Origin: Chloroflexota bacterium
GTDB lineage: Bacteria > Chloroflexota > Dehalococcoidia > Tepidiformales > Tepidiformaceae
Length of the DNA: 64,000 nucleotides
Direction of reading: 5' to 3'
Assembly (NCBI GenBank): GCA_016234445.1
Contig: JACRBT010000019.1
Span: forward strand, 1-64,000
Shown: positions 49,118 to 57,411 of the stretch, in pieces
Layout of the letters: each line of letters opens with the position of its first letter
Position numbering within the stretch: the first letter of the stretch is position 1
Program-made: the position numbers and the translations under genes
The notes under the pieces: model-generated
Told to the model about the DNA's origin: nothing
Database searches by the model: none
Seen by the model: the letters and a program-made list of their open reading frames with translations, nothing else

Positions 49118-49916
49118 CCGGCTTCCGCACATCTGGTGCCCCGGCTGCGGGCTCGGATCGGTTATGTCCTGTTACGCCGACTCGGTGCAGTCGCTCGACT
49201 TCCCGGTCGACGACAACGTCGTGGTCTCGGGGATTGGCTGCACCGGGCGCGTGGCCGGGTACCTGTACATGGACTCGTTCCACACGACCCACGGCCGGGC
49301 GATCCCCTTCGCCCTTGGCCTGAAGGTGGCGAACCCGGACCTCCACGTGACCGTCATCAGCGGCGACGGCGACCTCTCGGCGATCGGCGGCAACCACCTG
49401 ATCCACGCCGCCCGCCGCAACATCGACATCACCGTCATCTGCGTCAACAACTTCAACTATGGGATGACGGGCGGGCAGGCCGGGCCGACGACGCCGTTCG
49501 GGGCGACCACGTCGACGTCACCAGCCGGGAACTACGAGCAGCCCTTCAACCTGCCTCATCTCGTCGCGACGGCGGGGGCCGTGTACGTGGCGCGGTGGAC
49601 GTCGCTCCACGTCCGCCAGTTGCGGGACACGATGCGGGAGGCCCTCCTGAAACCGGGGTTCAGCTTTGTCGAAGTGCTCTCGCCCTGCCCGGTGGGGTTC
49701 GGCAAGGCGAACGACCTGGGCGAGGGGTTGGACGAGATGTGGTTCTACCGGCGGCGGAGCATCGTGAACCACGACGCCGCCCTGGAGGACGTCGGTCTGA
49801 GCATGTCGGAGGACGAGCCGATCGTCCTTGGCAATTTCGTCAACCGTGAGCGGCCACTCTTCCGGCCGGCGGTTTCGCGGGAAGCCCTGCAGGAGGTGCT
49901 CTATGGCGCGGTATGA
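49062..49916 (+). CDS. korB: 2-oxoacid:ferredoxin oxidoreductase beta (TPP) subunit
   Basis: 284 residues. It has RLPHIWCPGCGLGSVMSCYA (first cluster cysteines), VVSGIGCTGRVAGYLYMDSF, and the TPP motif VISGDGDLSAIGGNHLIHAA with VICVNNFNYGMTGGQAGPTT. It binds thiamine pyrophosphate and a [4Fe-4S] cluster. GGAGG within korA precedes the ATG. Overlaps korC by 14 nt. Confidence 0.92.
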   Translation: MASQLVVDSHPSDALLRSDRLPHIWCPGCGLGSVMSCYADSVQSLDFPVDDNVVVSGIGCTGRVAGYLYMDSFHTTHGRAIPFALGLKVANPDLHVTVISGDGDLSAIGGNHLIHAARRNIDITVICVNNFNYGMTGGQAGPTTPFGATTSTSPAGNYEQPFNLPHLVATAGAVYVARWTSLHVRQLRDTMREALLKPGFSFVEVLSPCPVGFGKANDLGEGLDEMWFYRRRSIVNHDAALEDVGLSMSEDEPIVLGNFVNRERPLFRPAVSREALQEVLYGAV

Positions 49917-50439
49917 AGTCCGGCTGGCAGGGTTCGGCGGCCAGGGAATCATCATGGCGGGCTACATCGTCGGGAAGGCGGCTGCGCTCTACGACGGCAA
50001 GGACGCGGTCTTCAGCCAGTCGTATGGCCCCGAAGCCCGCGGGGGCGCCTGCGCGGCGGAAGTCATCATCGACGACGACAAGGTGGATTACCCGGTGCTT
50101 TCGCGGCCCGACATCCTCGTTCTGATGTCGCAGGAAGCGGCGATCCGCTACTCGGCGGACAAGGCGGAGGACGCGGTCGTGCTGATCGACGAAGACCTGG
50201 TGACGGCGGGGGCAGGCGAGCGCGTCCACATGGCGCCGACGAGCCGGCTGGCCGAGGAGATGGGCCGGCGGCTGGTCGGGAACATCGCCATGCTCGGGTT
50301 CCTGACGGGCGTCACGGACGTGGTCAGCCGGGCTGCCATCGAAGAGGCGATCCGGACCACGGTGCCGCCCAAGACGATCGACCTGAACCTCCGCGCCTTT
50401 ACCGCGGGACACGACTACGCCATGAGGACTCTGCGATGA
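49903..50439 (+). CDS. korC: 2-oxoacid:ferredoxin oxidoreductase gamma subunit
   Basis: 178 residues of the catalytic gamma domain: YEVRLAGFGGQGIIMAGYIV, AVFSQSYGPEARGGACAAEV (substrate loop), DYPVLSRPDILVLMSQEAAI and PPKTIDLNLRAFTAGHDYAM. It binds the CoA side. AGGAGG precedes the ATG. The stop overlaps the HdrA fusion start (ATGA), so the operon goes on without a break. Confidence 0.92.
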   Translation: MARYEVRLAGFGGQGIIMAGYIVGKAAALYDGKDAVFSQSYGPEARGGACAAEVIIDDDKVDYPVLSRPDILVLMSQEAAIRYSADKAEDAVVLIDEDLVTAGAGERVHMAPTSRLAEEMGRRLVGNIAMLGFLTGVTDVVSRAAIEEAIRTTVPPKTIDLNLRAFTAGHDYAMRTLR

Positions 50440-53400
50440 ACGACCAGGTGCTGGTAATCGGCGGTGGAATCGCCGGCGTGCAGGCAGCGCTCGACCTCGC
50501 GGACGCGGGCGCGCGGGTGGTGCTCGTCGAACGCTCTCCGGCCATCGGCGGGAAGATGGCCGCGCTCGACAAGAACTTCCCGACCCTCGACTGCTCGATC
50601 TGCATCGAGGCGCCCAAGCTTTCCGAGGTCGAGCAACACCCGAACATCGAGATCCTGACGAACGCGACGGTTTCGAAGGTGGAGGGGAGCGCGGGAAACT
50701 TCCGGGTGGAAATCGACCAGCGCGCCCGCTTCGTGACGAGCGAGTGCACGCGTTGCGGCGAGTGCGTGCCGGCCTGCCCGGTGCTCCTGCGGAACGAGTT
50801 CGACGTGGAGATGGCCTCACGCAAGGCGATCTACACGCCGTTCCCCCAGGCGGTCCCCGGCGCCTACGTCATCGACATCAACCACTGCCTGAACGAACCG
50901 CCGAACTACATGCCCTGCAACCGCTGCCTGGAGGCCTGCCCGCCGAAGTGCATCGACTACAGCATGCCGTTGCACCAGACTCTGGAGCGGCGGGCGGTCT
51001 CGATCGTGGTGACAACCGGGTTCGAACTGATGGACCCGGCGCTGGTGTCGGAGTACGGCTACGGCCGCCACCCTGACGTGCTCACCTCGATGGAGTTCGA
51101 GCGGCTGCTGACTTCGGTCGGGCCGACGGGCGGCGAGATCATCCGGCCTTCGAACGGCCGTCACCCCCAGAACATCCTCTTCGTGCTCTGCGTCGGCTCA
51201 CGCGACGAGCGGTTCCACAGCTACTGCTCCCGCTTCTGCTGCATGTATTCGATAAAGCACGCCTACCAGGCGATCGACCACGGGGTGAAGGACGTCACCG
51301 TGCTTTCGATCGACCTGCGCGCCTACGGCAAGGCCTTCGACGCCTTCCTCGACCGGACACGGGGCGAAGGCGCCCGGTTCCTCCGGGGACGGCCCGCTTC
51401 GGTCGTGCCAGACGACGGCCGCCTGAAAGTCCGGTACGAGGACACCGCCGAGGCCGCCGTGCGCGAGGAAGCCTTCGACATGGTGGTCCTGGCGACGGCC
51501 GTGAAGCCGCCCGAGGGCCTCGCCGACCTCGCCGCGACGCTCGGCGTCGAGCTGGACGGCGACGGCTTCATCCGCGCCAACGAAGAGCGGGGCGGGATGA
51601 CGTTCACGACCCGCGCCGGCATCTACGCCGCGGGCTGCGCCACAGGCCCGAAGGACATCCCTGACAGCGTCTCCGAAGCCGGGGCGGCTGCCGCCTCCGC
51701 GCTCACCTTCGTCGGGACCCGTGATTGGCCGAAGGAGGAGATGGCCGAAGCGCTGCCGACCGACGGCGAGGTGCGCACGGGCGTGTTCGTCTGCCACTGC
51801 GGCAGCAACATCGCCGGCGTCGTCGACGTTCCCCGGGTGGTGGAGTACGCGAAAACGCTGCCCACCGTGGTCCATTCGCAGTCGCAGATGTTCAGCTGCG
51901 CCGGGAACACACAGGCGGAAATCGGCCGGGTCATCCGAGACAACGGCATCAACCGGGTGGTGGTCGCGGCCTGTTCGCCGAAGACCCACGAACCGACCTT
52001 CAAGCGCGTCCTCCTCCGGGCGGGGCTGAACCCGTACCTCCTGGAGATGGTGAACCTTCGCAACCAGGACTCATGGGTCCACAAAGGCGAGCGCGACGCG
52101 GCGACGGAGAAAGCGTTCGACATGGTCCGGATGGGCGTCCACAAGGCAGCGCTGTTGACGGCGCTGACCGAAGGCGTCCAGCCGGTCGTGCAAACGGCGC
52201 TGGTCATCGGGGGCGGCGTGGCCGGGATGATGGCCGCGACGAACCTGGCCCAGCAGGGATACACGACCCACCTCGTCGACCGCTCCCACGCGCCGGGCGG
52301 GATGCTCCGCGAACTGGGGCAGCTGGCGCCCTCGGGCGTCGAAGCCCGCGAACTGCTTTCGAACCTCGCCCGGGAGATGCTCCAGGCGGGCGTGAACGTC
52401 CATCGGGGCGTGGAGGTCGACCAGATCGGCGGCCACGTCGGTGACTTCGCCGCCCACCTCAGCGACGGGACAGAAGTGCAGGCGGGGGCCGTCATCCTCG
52501 CGATGGGCGCCAAGCCGTACCAGCCGACCGAGTTCCACTACCCCGAAGACGCCACCGTCATCACCAACCTCGAACTCCAGACGAAAGACGACATCGGCGA
52601 GCACGTCACGTTCGTCGGCTGCGTCGGTTCGCGGCTGGACGGCCGGGGATGCTCGCGCTACTGCTGCGAGTCGATGGTCCACCAGGCACTGAAGCTGCGG
52701 CAGGAGGGCAAGCGCGTCCGGGTGCTCTACCGCGACATTCGCACCTTCAGCCGCCACGCCGAAGAGGAATACACGCGCGCCCTCCGCGAAGGGGTCCAGT
52801 TCTTCAAGTACGACCCGGCCGCCGAGCCGGAGGAGGCGATCACCTACGAGAACGGGATGGTGACGGTCGACGACGCCCTCAGCGGCGCGCGGATGGCCAT
52901 CCCCACCGACACGCTGGTGCTGACCGTCGGCTTCGAACCCGTCGAAGAGACGATTTCGCAGCAGCTGAAGGTCGCGCACAGCGAGGACGGTTTCCTGCTC
53001 GAACGCCACCCGAAGTTGGGGCCGGCGGAAGCGGGTTCGGCGGGCATCTACCTCGCCGGGACGGCCCAGTACCCGAAGGACGTCCGGGAGACGGTCGCGC
53101 AGGCGCTCGCAGCCTCGTCGAAGGCTGGCATCCTCCTCTCGCGGGACACGATCGAGAAGGAGCCGATTACGGCCCACGTCGACCTCGACAAGTGCACCGT
53201 CTGCGGCCGCTGCGTGCCGGTGTGCCCCTTCGACGCCATCGAACTCATCGGCCCGGTGAAGACGGGCGAAATCAAGTTCATCGAGGCGGCCTGCGAGGGC
53301 TGCGGGACCTGTGCCGCCGAGTGCAACTTCGACGCGATCACGATGCCCTACTTCACGAAGGAGCAGGTGTTCGCCCAGATCGACGCGGCCTTGCTCAACA

Positions 53401-53816
53401 ACCCGCAGGAGAAGGTGCTCGTCTACGCCTGCAACTGGTGCTCGTACGCCGGGGCCGACCAGGCGGGCATCGAGAAGGTCCAGTACCCGGCCTCGGGGCG
53501 CGTCATCCGGACGATGTGCTCGGGCCGCGTCGAGGAGGACTTCATCGCCCGGGCCTTCGACCGCGGTGCGGGGGCGGTCCTGCTCACGGGCTGCCGGCTC
53601 GGCGACTGCCACTACATCGATGCGAACTACCAGACGCTGAAGCGATTCAACTTCTGGCAACGAAAGTTCGCCCGCAAGGGGATAGCGGAAGAGCGGCTGC
53701 AACTGCAGTGGGTCTCCGCTTCGGAAGGCAAGCAGTTCGCCGCCAAGATGCGGGAAATGGACGAAGTCGTACGGCGCCACGCCTCCAGCCTGGCGGCCGA
53801 GGAGGTGCTGGTATGA
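50436..53816 (+). CDS. hdrA: Giant HdrA-HdrA-MvhD fusion
   Basis: 1126 residues with two HdrA-type flavin modules and an MvhD-like end. Module 1 (residues 1-440): FAD motif VLVIGGGIAGVQAALDLADA, then cluster cysteines (CTRCGECVPACP; CNRCLEACPPKCIDY). Module 2 (about 449-980): the HdrA start GVFVCHCGSNIAGVVDVPRV, a second FAD motif (LVIGGGVAGMMAATNLAQQG at about 588), and a dicluster CTVCGRCVPVCP/CEGCGTCAAECNFDA at about 919. MvhD part (about 993 on): YACNWCSYAGADQAGIEKVQ, CRLGDCHYIDANYQTLKRFN. HdrA is the electron-bifurcating subunit of heterodisulfide reductase. Overlaps on both sides. Confidence 0.9.
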   Translation: MNDQVLVIGGGIAGVQAALDLADAGARVVLVERSPAIGGKMAALDKNFPTLDCSICIEAPKLSEVEQHPNIEILTNATVSKVEGSAGNFRVEIDQRARFVTSECTRCGECVPACPVLLRNEFDVEMASRKAIYTPFPQAVPGAYVIDINHCLNEPPNYMPCNRCLEACPPKCIDYSMPLHQTLERRAVSIVVTTGFELMDPALVSEYGYGRHPDVLTSMEFERLLTSVGPTGGEIIRPSNGRHPQNILFVLCVGSRDERFHSYCSRFCCMYSIKHAYQAIDHGVKDVTVLSIDLRAYGKAFDAFLDRTRGEGARFLRGRPASVVPDDGRLKVRYEDTAEAAVREEAFDMVVLATAVKPPEGLADLAATLGVELDGDGFIRANEERGGMTFTTRAGIYAAGCATGPKDIPDSVSEAGAAAASALTFVGTRDWPKEEMAEALPTDGEVRTGVFVCHCGSNIAGVVDVPRVVEYAKTLPTVVHSQSQMFSCAGNTQAEIGRVIRDNGINRVVVAACSPKTHEPTFKRVLLRAGLNPYLLEMVNLRNQDSWVHKGERDAATEKAFDMVRMGVHKAALLTALTEGVQPVVQTALVIGGGVAGMMAATNLAQQGYTTHLVDRSHAPGGMLRELGQLAPSGVEARELLSNLAREMLQAGVNVHRGVEVDQIGGHVGDFAAHLSDGTEVQAGAVILAMGAKPYQPTEFHYPEDATVITNLELQTKDDIGEHVTFVGCVGSRLDGRGCSRYCCESMVHQALKLRQEGKRVRVLYRDIRTFSRHAEEEYTRALREGVQFFKYDPAAEPEEAITYENGMVTVDDALSGARMAIPTDTLVLTVGFEPVEETISQQLKVAHSEDGFLLERHPKLGPAEAGSAGIYLAGTAQYPKDVRETVAQALAASSKAGILLSRDTIEKEPITAHVDLDKCTVCGRCVPVCPFDAIELIGPVKTGEIKFIEAACEGCGTCAAECNFDAITMPYFTKEQVFAQIDAALLNNPQEKVLVYACNWCSYAGADQAGIEKVQYPASGRVIRTMCSGRVEEDFIARAFDRGAGAVLLTGCRLGDCHYIDANYQTLKRFNFWQRKFARKGIAEERLQLQWVSASEGKQFAAKMREMDEVVRRHASSLAAEEVLV

Positions 53817-55015
53817 CCGCCTTCGCTCCCGAAGTCATCCTGCTCGACGACGACCGCTGGGACCGCGTGTTGGCGGCGACTCGCGGCGAGGCGGCGGCCT
53901 GCTTCCAGTGCGGGACGTGTACCGCGGTCTGCCCCTGGGGGCTGGTTGCGGGGCCGACGATCGGCGTCCGCTCGGTGATGCGGCAGGCCCAGCTCGGAGT
54001 CGATGGCTGGGCCGAAGCGGCGTGGCGGTGCACCACTTGCGGCGCCTGCGAAGCCCGTTGCCCCCACCAGGTGCCGATCAGCGACGTGATGCTCGGGCTG
54101 CGGAAGCTGGCCTGGGACGAAGGCGCCGTCCCGGAAGGCCTCCCGAGCGTCATGTGGGACCTTCACTGGGACGGGAACCCCTGGGGGCGGCCACCGTCGC
54201 GGCGCTCGGCCTGGGCGGCGGGGCTCGACATCCCGCATTTCGACCCCGCCGTGCACACGGCCCTGCTCTACATCGGCTGCACGGCTTCCTACGATCGGCG
54301 CGCGCAGAAGGTCGCGCGGGCTGTCGCGGGCCTGTTGCAGGCGGCGAACGTGCCGTTCGGGACGCTGGGCGACGACGAGCCCTGTTGCGGCGACCCGGCG
54401 CGCTCGCTGGGGAACGCGGACTACCTCGCGGAGATGGTGGCGAACAACAGCCGCCAGTTCCGGGAGGCGGGGGTGACGAACGTCGTCACGGTCTCGCCGC
54501 ACTGCTACGACACCTTCGCCCGGCACTACGACAGCGGTGAAGGCGGGTTCCAGGTGCGGCACTACAGCCAGCTCCTGCGCGACCTGGTGGCTGAAGGGAG
54601 CGTGGCGTTCGGGGGCCTCGACGGCCAGACCGTGACCTTCCACGACCCCTGCTACCTCGCGCGCCACCACGACGAGACGGAGGCGCCGCGGGCGGTGATG
54701 GCGTCCATCCCCGGCCTGGCGCTCAACGAGATGAGCCGGTCGCGTTCGGAGACCCTCTGCTGCGGTGGCGGCGGCGGCCGGATGTGGATGGAGACGCCCG
54801 CGAGCGACCGCTTCGCGGAGTCACGCGCCCGGGAGGCGGCGGGCACCGGCGCGTCGCTGCTGGCGACGACCTGCCCGCACTGCATCGCCTGCCTCGAAGA
54901 CGGGCTTGGCCTGGCGGGGGCGCGCGACCTGAAGGTCATCGACCTCGCGGAATTGGCGATGCTGGCCGGGCCCTTCCAGCCGGCAGCGGCCACCAACGAA
55001 GGAGCCGGGCAATGA
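53813..55015 (+). CDS. HdrC-HdrB-like fusion, iron-sulfur and CCG domains
   Basis: 400 residues. HdrC part: two [4Fe-4S] clusters, CFQCGTCTAVCPWGL and CTTCGACEARCPHQVPISDV (residues about 30-85). HdrB part: two CCG domains. The first has CTASYDRRAQ, PCCGDPAR and PHCYDTF; the second has FHDPCYLARHH, TLCCGGGGGRMW and CPHCIACLED, which is the more complete. In HdrB these sites bind the catalytic noncubane clusters that reduce disulfides. ATGA overlaps with both neighbours. Confidence 0.88.
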   Translation: MTAFAPEVILLDDDRWDRVLAATRGEAAACFQCGTCTAVCPWGLVAGPTIGVRSVMRQAQLGVDGWAEAAWRCTTCGACEARCPHQVPISDVMLGLRKLAWDEGAVPEGLPSVMWDLHWDGNPWGRPPSRRSAWAAGLDIPHFDPAVHTALLYIGCTASYDRRAQKVARAVAGLLQAANVPFGTLGDDEPCCGDPARSLGNADYLAEMVANNSRQFREAGVTNVVTVSPHCYDTFARHYDSGEGGFQVRHYSQLLRDLVAEGSVAFGGLDGQTVTFHDPCYLARHHDETEAPRAVMASIPGLALNEMSRSRSETLCCGGGGGRMWMETPASDRFAESRAREAAGTGASLLATTCPHCIACLEDGLGLAGARDLKVIDLAELAMLAGPFQPAAATNEGAGQ

Positions 55016-56028
55016 TCGACCCTGCGTACACCCCCGCGGAAGCGACCGGCATCTGGGTATTCCTCGAACACGATCGGGGACAACTCGCGCCGGTCAGCCT
55101 GGAGATGCTGGCGAAGGCGCGAGAACTCGCCTCGAAGTCGGGTGCGATCCTGACCGGGCTGCTCATGGGCCACGAACTCGACGCGATCGCCGGGGAAGCC
55201 GCCCATCTCGACCTCGACCGCCTGGTCGTCGTCGCCCATCCGCTCCTGGACGCGTTCACGGCGGAGGCCTACGCACACGCCGCCCGCGAGGTCATCCTCA
55301 GGGAGCGCCCCGACATCCTCCTGCTCGGCGCGACGCCATACGGGCGCGACCTCGCCGGGCGCCTCGCCGTGACGCTCCGCACGGGGCTCACCGCCGACTG
55401 CACGGACCTCTCCCTGGACGCGGCGAACGGCCTCCTCCTCGGGGAGGTCAGCGGCTTCGGGGGCGGCATCCTCGCCACCATCGCCTGCGCGAACCACCGG
55501 CCGCAGATGGCGACGGTGCGTCCCGGCGTCTTCGCCCGGACGGAGGCCGAACGGGCCGCCGCTGCGCCGATCGAGCGGGTAGAGGTCGACATCCCGGCGA
55601 GCGCCAGGCCGGTGACCGTGGTTGCGCGCCACCGGCAGGAGCGAGCCGACATTTCGCGCGCCGACCGGCTTGTGGTCGCGGGCGCGGGCGCGCGGGGCCA
55701 GCTGCCGCTCATCGAAGCCCTGGCGGGCGCGCTCCACGCCGAGATCGGAGCCACGCGCGTTGCGGTCGACGAAGGCTGGGCGGGACGGGATCGGCAGATC
55801 GGCCAGACCGGCGTGATCACCCATCCGAAGCTCGCGATCGTCTGCGGCGCCAGCGGAGCGACCCAGTTCACGGTCGGCATCGACCAGGCCGACCTCGTCG
55901 TCGCCCTGAACAGCGACCCGGAAGCGCCCATCTTCGAACAGGCCGACCTTTGCGTCGTCGACGACCTCTTGCCGGTCGTGCGGGCGCTGGTGGCCGAGTT
56001 CGAATCGCGCGGAGAAGGTGCCCCATGA
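55012..56028 (+). CDS. etfA: Electron-transfer flavoprotein alpha subunit
   Basis: 338 residues. The N-terminal half is Rossmann-like (IWVFLEHDRGQLAPVSLEML; RPDILLLGATPYGRDLAGRL) and the C-terminal FAD domain is canonical: VCGASGATQFTVGIDQADLV and LNSDPEAPIFEQADLCVVDD. Together with EtfB it binds FAD. It comes before etfB, the reverse of the usual order. It would pass electrons between the HdrA flavins and a partner such as an acyl-CoA dehydrogenase or NADH. Confidence 0.9.
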   Translation: MIDPAYTPAEATGIWVFLEHDRGQLAPVSLEMLAKARELASKSGAILTGLLMGHELDAIAGEAAHLDLDRLVVVAHPLLDAFTAEAYAHAAREVILRERPDILLLGATPYGRDLAGRLAVTLRTGLTADCTDLSLDAANGLLLGEVSGFGGGILATIACANHRPQMATVRPGVFARTEAERAAAAPIERVEVDIPASARPVTVVARHRQERADISRADRLVVAGAGARGQLPLIEALAGALHAEIGATRVAVDEGWAGRDRQIGQTGVITHPKLAIVCGASGATQFTVGIDQADLVVALNSDPEAPIFEQADLCVVDDLLPVVRALVAEFESRGEGAP

Positions 56029-56861
56029 ACGGCGAACTGCACAGCCTCGTCTGCCTGAAGGTGGTCCCGAAGTCGGAGGAAGTGAGCGTCGACCGCGAGT
56101 CGAAGACGCTCGACCGGGGGCACGCGCGCTCGGAGATCAACCCGCCCGACATGAACGCGCTGGAGATGGCCCTTGCCCTGAAGGACCGCCACGGCGGGCG
56201 CGTGTCGCTGCTCTCGATGGGGCCGCCGTTCGTCGCGCCGATGCTACGGGCGGCACTGGCGATGGGGGCCGACCACGCCTACCTGCTGAGCGACCGGGCC
56301 TTCGGCGGCGCCGACACGCTCGCGACGTCGCTCACCCTGGCGGCGGCGATCCGCAAGATCGGCGACGTCGACCTGGTGCTCTGTGGGGAGGAATCATCGG
56401 ACGGTGCGACGGCGCAGGTGCCGCCGGGGATCGCCGCCTGGCTTGACCTGCCGCAGGCGACCTACGCGCACTCGGTCGCCTTCGACGACACCCGGGACCA
56501 CATCCTCGTGGTGCGGGAAGTTCACGACGGGGAAGAGACGCTGGACGTGCCGCTGCCGGCTGTGCTCTCGGTGAAGGTGAGCACGAACGAGCCTCGCTTC
56601 ATGGACACGGCCCGGCTGGTCTGCCTTCGCGCGAACGACCCGGTGACGACATGGACCGCGGCTGACCTCGACGTCGACCCCGGGCATCTCGGGGGCGCGG
56701 GCTCGCCGACTTCGGTGACGGGGCTTGGCGAGGTCGCGGGGGCGGGCAGCGGTCGGCGCCGGGAGGTCCTGAAAGGGACGCCGGAAGAAGAAGCTCACCT
56801 GTTGTACGAACGAATCACGGAGTTCTTGCGGAGCGCGGGCATGCCGGCGCGGGGAGGTTGA
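56025..56861 (+). CDS. etfB: Electron-transfer flavoprotein beta subunit
   Basis: 278 residues: LVCLKVVPKSEEVSVDRESK, INPPDMNALEMALALKDRHG, LSDRAFGGADTLATSLTLAA, and LCGEESSDGATAQVPPGIAA (AMP/FAD-binding). The C-terminal region is 30 residues longer than the shortest EtfB. It overlaps etfA (ATGA) and is directly followed by an unknown gene at 56863. Etf pairs with HdrA in bifurcating complexes. Confidence 0.92.
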   Translation: MNGELHSLVCLKVVPKSEEVSVDRESKTLDRGHARSEINPPDMNALEMALALKDRHGGRVSLLSMGPPFVAPMLRAALAMGADHAYLLSDRAFGGADTLATSLTLAAAIRKIGDVDLVLCGEESSDGATAQVPPGIAAWLDLPQATYAHSVAFDDTRDHILVVREVHDGEETLDVPLPAVLSVKVSTNEPRFMDTARLVCLRANDPVTTWTAADLDVDPGHLGGAGSPTSVTGLGEVAGAGSGRRREVLKGTPEEEAHLLYERITEFLRSAGMPARGG

Positions 56862-56862
56862 G

Positions 56863-57333
56863 ATGAGCAGTTCCGTTTACGAAACCGGGGCCGCCGCGGC
56901 CGGCGGGGCCATCGCGATCGAAGAGAACTTTGGGTGCCGGCTGGCCGAGGATTCGTTGTTGGAAGCGGCGGCGCATCTCGAACGGGTGATCGCGGCGGCG
57001 CCACCACTGGACCCGTGGTACGACGAGGTCCACGCCGCGATCCGGGATTGCACGCTGGCGGTGGAGTCGCACCTGAACGCCATCTATGGGCCCGACGGTA
57101 TCCGCGAAGCGATCGGGCGGGCGGAGCCACGGCTGTTGCCACGGATCGAGCACCTCGACACTGCCCTCACGCGGCTGCTGCTGGAGTTCTGGGAGGCGAA
57201 AGAACCGGCGGTCGACCGGCGGTCGGCGCTGCTGCAGTCGCTCAACCTGTTGGCGGCACGACTGCGGCGGGCGGCGAGGGGCGAATTCGACATCGTCTGG
57301 GATTGGACAACGCCGGTGGGCGGGGGAGACTGA
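56863..57333 (+). CDS. Helical protein after etfB, unknown
   Basis: 156 residues, almost all helical, ATG 2 nt after the etfB stop with GGGAGG upstream. Several histidines stand in helices (AAAHLERVIAAAPP; VESHLNAIYGPD; RIEHLDTALTRLLLEFWEAK), which recalls hemerythrin-like four-helix bundles, but the ligand spacing is incomplete. No family recognised. Co-transcribed with the Kor-Hdr-Etf operon, so possibly an accessory or sensing protein for it. Confidence 0.6.
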   Translation: MSSSVYETGAAAAGGAIAIEENFGCRLAEDSLLEAAAHLERVIAAAPPLDPWYDEVHAAIRDCTLAVESHLNAIYGPDGIREAIGRAEPRLLPRIEHLDTALTRLLLEFWEAKEPAVDRRSALLQSLNLLAARLRRAARGEFDIVWDWTTPVGGGD

Positions 57334-57411
57334 GGGGCAGTTGCGAGCGGATGCCGGCCGACGGCACTGCCCGATTCGCGCTGCGCCCCGGAGCGGTACC
57401 CTAGGTCCTGC

